Positions 21,225 through 23,610 of a DNA stretch of 23,610 nucleotides are shown piece after piece. The stretch covers positions 1 through 23,610 of the forward strand of contig BFAR01000036.1 in assembly GCA_008974855.1 (NCBI GenBank), given 5' to 3'. The position numbers and the translations under genes are program-made. The notes below the pieces were generated by a model, which was not told the DNA's origin, ran no database searches, and saw nothing but the letters and a program-made list of their open reading frames with translations. How positions within the stretch are numbered: position 1 is the stretch's first letter; each line of letters opens with the position of its first letter. This stretch comes from an archaeon MnTg01. Its GTDB lineage: Archaea > Thermoproteota > Nitrososphaeria > Nitrososphaerales > Nitrosopumilaceae.

Positions 21225-21273
21225 GTTAGAACTTTGATGCTTATTAAATCAACAAAATATGTATAGTTCTAAC
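21225..21273. repeat. 9-bp inverted repeat upstream of tatC
   Basis: GTTAGAACT (21225-21233) and AGTTCTAAC (21265-21273) are exact inverted copies, 31 bases apart. They enclose a TATA-like AATATGTATA (21255-21264) which lies about 30 bases before the tatC ATG. The arrangement suggests a binding site flanking the promoter of the tat operon. Confidence 0.5.
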
Positions 21274-21290
21274 CATAATATAGAATTAGA

Positions 21291-22094
21291 ATGTCTGAGA
21301 TTCAAGAGATCAGCAAGCATCTAGATGAGCTAAGATCTCGAATATTGAGAATTGTAATTGTTATTGGAATCATCACAGTTTTTATTCTAACTTTTCATAT
21401 ATATCCAGTTGAGATTGGTGGAATCCAACTTTATTATCCCTTTCCAGAACCTCTTGACAATATTGCTGCACAAATCACAAATTACATGAAAGACAATCTT
21501 GTGCCAGAACAAGTACAATTAATACAAACAGCCCCAGGACAAGCGTTCTTTGCACAAATTTACGTTGCAGCACTAGTTGGATTTGTTTTTAGTATGCCTA
21601 TTATCATTAGAGAGTTTACTGGTTTTATCAGACCCGCATTAAAAGAAAGAGAGATCAATGTTAGTAGGTCAATAGCAATTCCCGCACTTGCACTTTTTGT
21701 AGGAGGTTGTCTTTTCTCATACTTTTTTGTAGTACCATACATTCTTGACTTTCTTTACAAATATGGAGAGTCTTCAGGACTTTTAACATTTTTGAACATA
21801 ATGGATTTTATCTCATTTGTTTTACAATTTCTATTAGCATTTGGATTATCATTTCAATTACCTCTAGTAATGTATGCTGCAACGGTTTCAGGTCTTACTG
21901 ATGCAGTATTTTGGCGAAAAAATATTCGATATGCTATTGTAATTATTGTAATTTTTGGAGCAGTAATAACCCCTGATGGTAGTGGAGTTACAATGTGGTT
22001 TATTGCTGGTCCCATGATTGCGTTATATGTCGCAGGCATGTTTTTTATTGAGCGCAGAGAACGCAAAATTAGAACACTTAAATCTCAAACGTAG
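21291..22094 (+). CDS. tatC: Twin-arginine translocase subunit TatC
   Basis: This 267-residue integral membrane protein is TatC, the receptor for folded proteins with twin-arginine signals. It begins with the cytoplasmic segment SKHLDELRSRILR (8-20), characteristic of the family. Six membrane segments follow, including IVIVIGIITVFILTF, VAALVGFVFSMPIII, ALALFVGGCLFSYFFVVPYIL, and FVLQFLLAFGLSFQLPLVMY. The cytoplasmic loop FTGFIRPALKERE carries the conserved F-x-x-P-A-L and Glu. The C-terminus is basic and cytoplasmic (ERRERKIRTLK). tatA follows after 11 bases, so the two form an operon. Confidence 0.96.
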   Translation: MSEIQEISKHLDELRSRILRIVIVIGIITVFILTFHIYPVEIGGIQLYYPFPEPLDNIAAQITNYMKDNLVPEQVQLIQTAPGQAFFAQIYVAALVGFVFSMPIIIREFTGFIRPALKEREINVSRSIAIPALALFVGGCLFSYFFVVPYILDFLYKYGESSGLLTFLNIMDFISFVLQFLLAFGLSFQLPLVMYAATVSGLTDAVFWRKNIRYAIVIIVIFGAVITPDGSGVTMWFIAGPMIALYVAGMFFIERRERKIRTLKSQT

Positions 22095-22105
22095 ATAAAA
22101 AGAGT

Positions 22106-22306
22106 ATGCTGGAACACATCTCAAACTTTATTGCAGGAATGGAATGGATGTGGATAATTGTTATTGTAGGTGTACTAATTTTTGGTGCTAAAAAAATTCC
22201 TGAACTAGCAAAAACTCTTGGAAGAGCAAAAGGGGATTACGAAAAAGGCAGAATTGAATCTGAAAAAGATCTAAAAGAGTTCAAAGAAAAACACGAATCT
22301 AAATAA
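22106..22306 (+). CDS. tatA: Twin-arginine translocase subunit TatA
   Basis: This 66-residue protein has a short outside N-terminus, one membrane helix (about 13-28, MEWMWIIVIVGVLIFG), the family hinge FGAKKIPELAKTLGRAKGDYEKG (26-48) and a charged amphipathic tail. It matches TatA, which oligomerises to form the Tat pore next to TatC; TatB-type function may be shared, since no second copy is seen in the window. It ends seven bases before the convergent SRPBCC gene. Confidence 0.94.
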   Translation: MLEHISNFIAGMEWMWIIVIVGVLIFGAKKIPELAKTLGRAKGDYEKGRIESEKDLKEFKEKHESK

Positions 22307-22312
22307 ATAAAA

Positions 22313-22741
22313 TTATTTTTCTGCAATTTTTGCAAATTCATCCATAATCTTTACAAATCCTTTTTGAATTTTGGCCTTTCCAAAAAATGCTACTAGCTTC
22401 AATGGGCCCCTTAGTTTTAGATCTGCTTCTACTGTAATCTTAGTTCCTTCTTTAACTGATTCATATCGTTCGATGATATGACTACCTTTGGCGTCTCCGC
22501 CGATTACAAAAACCTCATGGAGTTCAGGATATTTTGTTACATGTTTGGTCATCATTACAAGTACTTTTCCAGAAATTCTAATGTGCTCTTCAACTACTGC
22601 AACATTATCCCGAACTGAGCGAACTCTAATAGAAGGAAAGTATTTTGGCAATGTTTTTTGAAAATTCTTATAGTTTGCGGCTATATCAAAAACCACAGTT
22701 CGCTCTGCTTTGACTATTTTTTCAAAACTAATTTTAGGCAA
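22313..22741 (-). CDS. SRPBCC-superfamily protein
   Basis: This 142-residue protein looks like a single SRPBCC (START/polyketide-cyclase type) domain. It shows an N-terminal strand, the conserved VFDIAANYKNFQKTLPKYFPSI helix pair (18-39), beta strands NVAVVEEHIRISGK, HEVFVIGGDAKGSHIIERYE and TKITVEADLKLRG, and a long C-terminal helix with IQKGFVKIMDEFAKIAEK. Such domains bind hydrophobic ligands or lipids, and the ligand here cannot be told. The start is TTG (22739-22741); an in-frame TAA nine bases upstream excludes a longer one. A TATATA-like box lies about 30 bases upstream. Confidence 0.8.
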   Translation of the reverse strand: MPKISFEKIVKAERTVVFDIAANYKNFQKTLPKYFPSIRVRSVRDNVAVVEEHIRISGKVLVMMTKHVTKYPELHEVFVIGGDAKGSHIIERYESVKEGTKITVEADLKLRGPLKLVAFFGKAKIQKGFVKIMDEFAKIAEK

Positions 22742-22765
22742 TAATAATTATGTTTTTGATTTTTT

Positions 22766-22775
22766 GTATATAAAA
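22766..22775 (-). promoter_or_regulatory. Promoter of the SRPBCC gene
   Basis: The minus strand reads TTTTATATAC, centred about 30 bases before the TTG start, a good archaeal TATA box. The opposite gene has only a weak candidate (TTAATTTTG at 22815-22823). Confidence 0.55.
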
Positions 22776-22837
22776 TGATAGTATACCTACTAGTCAATTA
22801 ATTCAATGGTAATCTTAATTTTGATGCATGAAAACTA

Positions 22838-23584
22838 GTGTATGTGAAGAGGGGCATAACCAATAAACCATTAACAATTTTTTTGATAGCGACAATTTCT
22901 ATAGTGACAGGAGTTTTTTTCATATATTTTGATGCTCAAAGTGCTTTTGGGTTTGAAGAAAATATTTTAGCACTTCAAACTGGAATAATATCAACTAACA
23001 ATAACGATTATGCAATCTCTCAAGAGTTTGAAGTGAGGATTTTTCAGAATGGAAAAATAATGAGATTAAGTGGGCTCACCACAACAGGTGAACAGTATTA
23101 CTTTTATCAAAAAAGCATTGGTGACGATATAATTGTTAGAGGTAAAATCTATGTAAATGGCGTGTTTGTATCAATTATTTTCAATGAAGATCTTTTGAAG
23201 CAAAAAACTCAACAGTCTGATACTAAATTAGCTATGGCTGTAAAGCTATCACAATACACATATTCAAACTATCAATTCATAATATCAGTAAAGGTTTTTG
23301 ATGCAGAACAAAACCCATCACTAAATTATAACCAGAGAACTGGAGTACTTGAAGATGTGTTTGTAAATGTGACTATTACTGATAGATTTGATGAATTTGT
23401 CACTACCCTAAGTGGCACTACAGATTCAAGAGGAGTATTTCAGGGAAATTATCTAGTTTACGAAAATGTTGTAGACCAGGGAGAATATAATGTAAAGGTC
23501 ATAATTGATGATGGAACATCTAACACAAGCCAATCATTTACAACATTTTTTAGAGGAGATGTTAGGGATTACTTTAAAGACTAA
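22838..23584 (+). CDS. Unknown exported protein with C-terminal beta domain
   Basis: Residues 11-31 are hydrophobic (PLTIFLIATISIVTGVFFIYF), preceded by basic residues; a cleavage could follow around AQSAFG, but a membrane anchor is also possible. The mature part appears beta-rich: NDYAISQEFEVRIFQNGKIMRLSG, DDIIVRGKIYVNGVFV, and a C-terminal Ig-like segment with VNVTITDRFDEFVTTLSGTTDSRGVFQGNY, a pattern seen in bacterial Ig-type domains. There are no Cys in the mature part, no twin-arginine and no lipobox. I do not recognise a family. The start is GTG (22838-22840); a second GTG two codons on is possible. Confidence 0.65.
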   Translation: MYVKRGITNKPLTIFLIATISIVTGVFFIYFDAQSAFGFEENILALQTGIISTNNNDYAISQEFEVRIFQNGKIMRLSGLTTTGEQYYFYQKSIGDDIIVRGKIYVNGVFVSIIFNEDLLKQKTQQSDTKLAMAVKLSQYTYSNYQFIISVKVFDAEQNPSLNYNQRTGVLEDVFVNVTITDRFDEFVTTLSGTTDSRGVFQGNYLVYENVVDQGEYNVKVIIDDGTSNTSQSFTTFFRGDVRDYFKD

Positions 23585-23610
23585 AACTAGAAACTAGTTG
23601 CCCCATCTTT

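Noticed and set aside
22838..23584. Tat substrate status of the exported protein (and of the protein at 20294-21214)
   Set aside because: Neither N-terminus has a twin-arginine motif, so proximity to tatC and tatA does not imply Tat export.
1..23610. Mobile element, defence system or integrated virus
   Set aside because: No transposase, integrase or terminal inverted repeats were seen. Gene content and strand organisation look like ordinary core chromosome.

Overview
The window reads as a chromosomal segment of an ammonia-oxidising archaeon of the Nitrosopumilus type (Nitrososphaerota, formerly Thaumarchaeota). The DNA is strongly A+T rich. Ribosomal proteins S4e and L24 and RNase P protein Rpp29 sit in an archaeal-type S10/spc cluster. 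There is also an archaeal proteasome alpha subunit, a DUF371 protein, a TrmB-type regulator, a tRNA without encoded CCA, and many TATA-like boxes placed about 25 bases before the start codon, as expected for leaderless archaeal transcripts. The genus is inferred from general resemblance, not from a search.

Left part (1-9161), almost all on the minus strand: a membrane protein cut by the window edge, a zinc-ribbon protein, tRNA-Asn(GTT), an unknown 100-residue protein, then the ribosomal operon. In transcription order the operon is L3, L4, L23, S19, L22, S3, L29, Rpp29, S17, L14, L24, S4e, L5, S14, S8, L6. Most junctions overlap by 1-4 bases or nearly touch. L2 is missing from its usual place between L23 and S19, and the cluster stops after L6. 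L24 and S3 both carry long charged C-terminal tails made of perfect tandem repeats. A probable single-helix membrane peptide of 36 residues lies just upstream of the L3 promoter.

Middle (9192-19440): a SPOUT-type RNA methyltransferase and the proteasome alpha subunit on the minus strand, then DUF371 diverging from a shared A/T element. A winged-helix regulator follows, and then a purine-biosynthesis neighbourhood: purC, a membrane-anchored protein, a TrmB-type regulator, and the purQ-purL-purF operon. A divergent two-CBS-domain gene runs convergently into purS. PurQ, PurL and PurS together form the three-part FGAM synthetase, and PurF and PurC are further enzymes of IMP synthesis.

Right part (19519-23584): a small ribbon-helix-helix-like protein, two unknown genes (one membrane-anchored), the Tat export genes tatC and tatA, a SRPBCC protein, and an exported protein with a C-terminal beta domain.

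Most of the window is housekeeping. I found no CRISPR array, insertion sequence or defence system, and nothing that clearly amounts to a new multi-gene system. The points most worth a second look are the repeat tails on L24 and S3, the unusual T-loop base of tRNA-Asn, the absent L2, the separation of purS by a CBS gene, several palindromes at promoters, and two small genes at 9051-9161 and 19519-19683.
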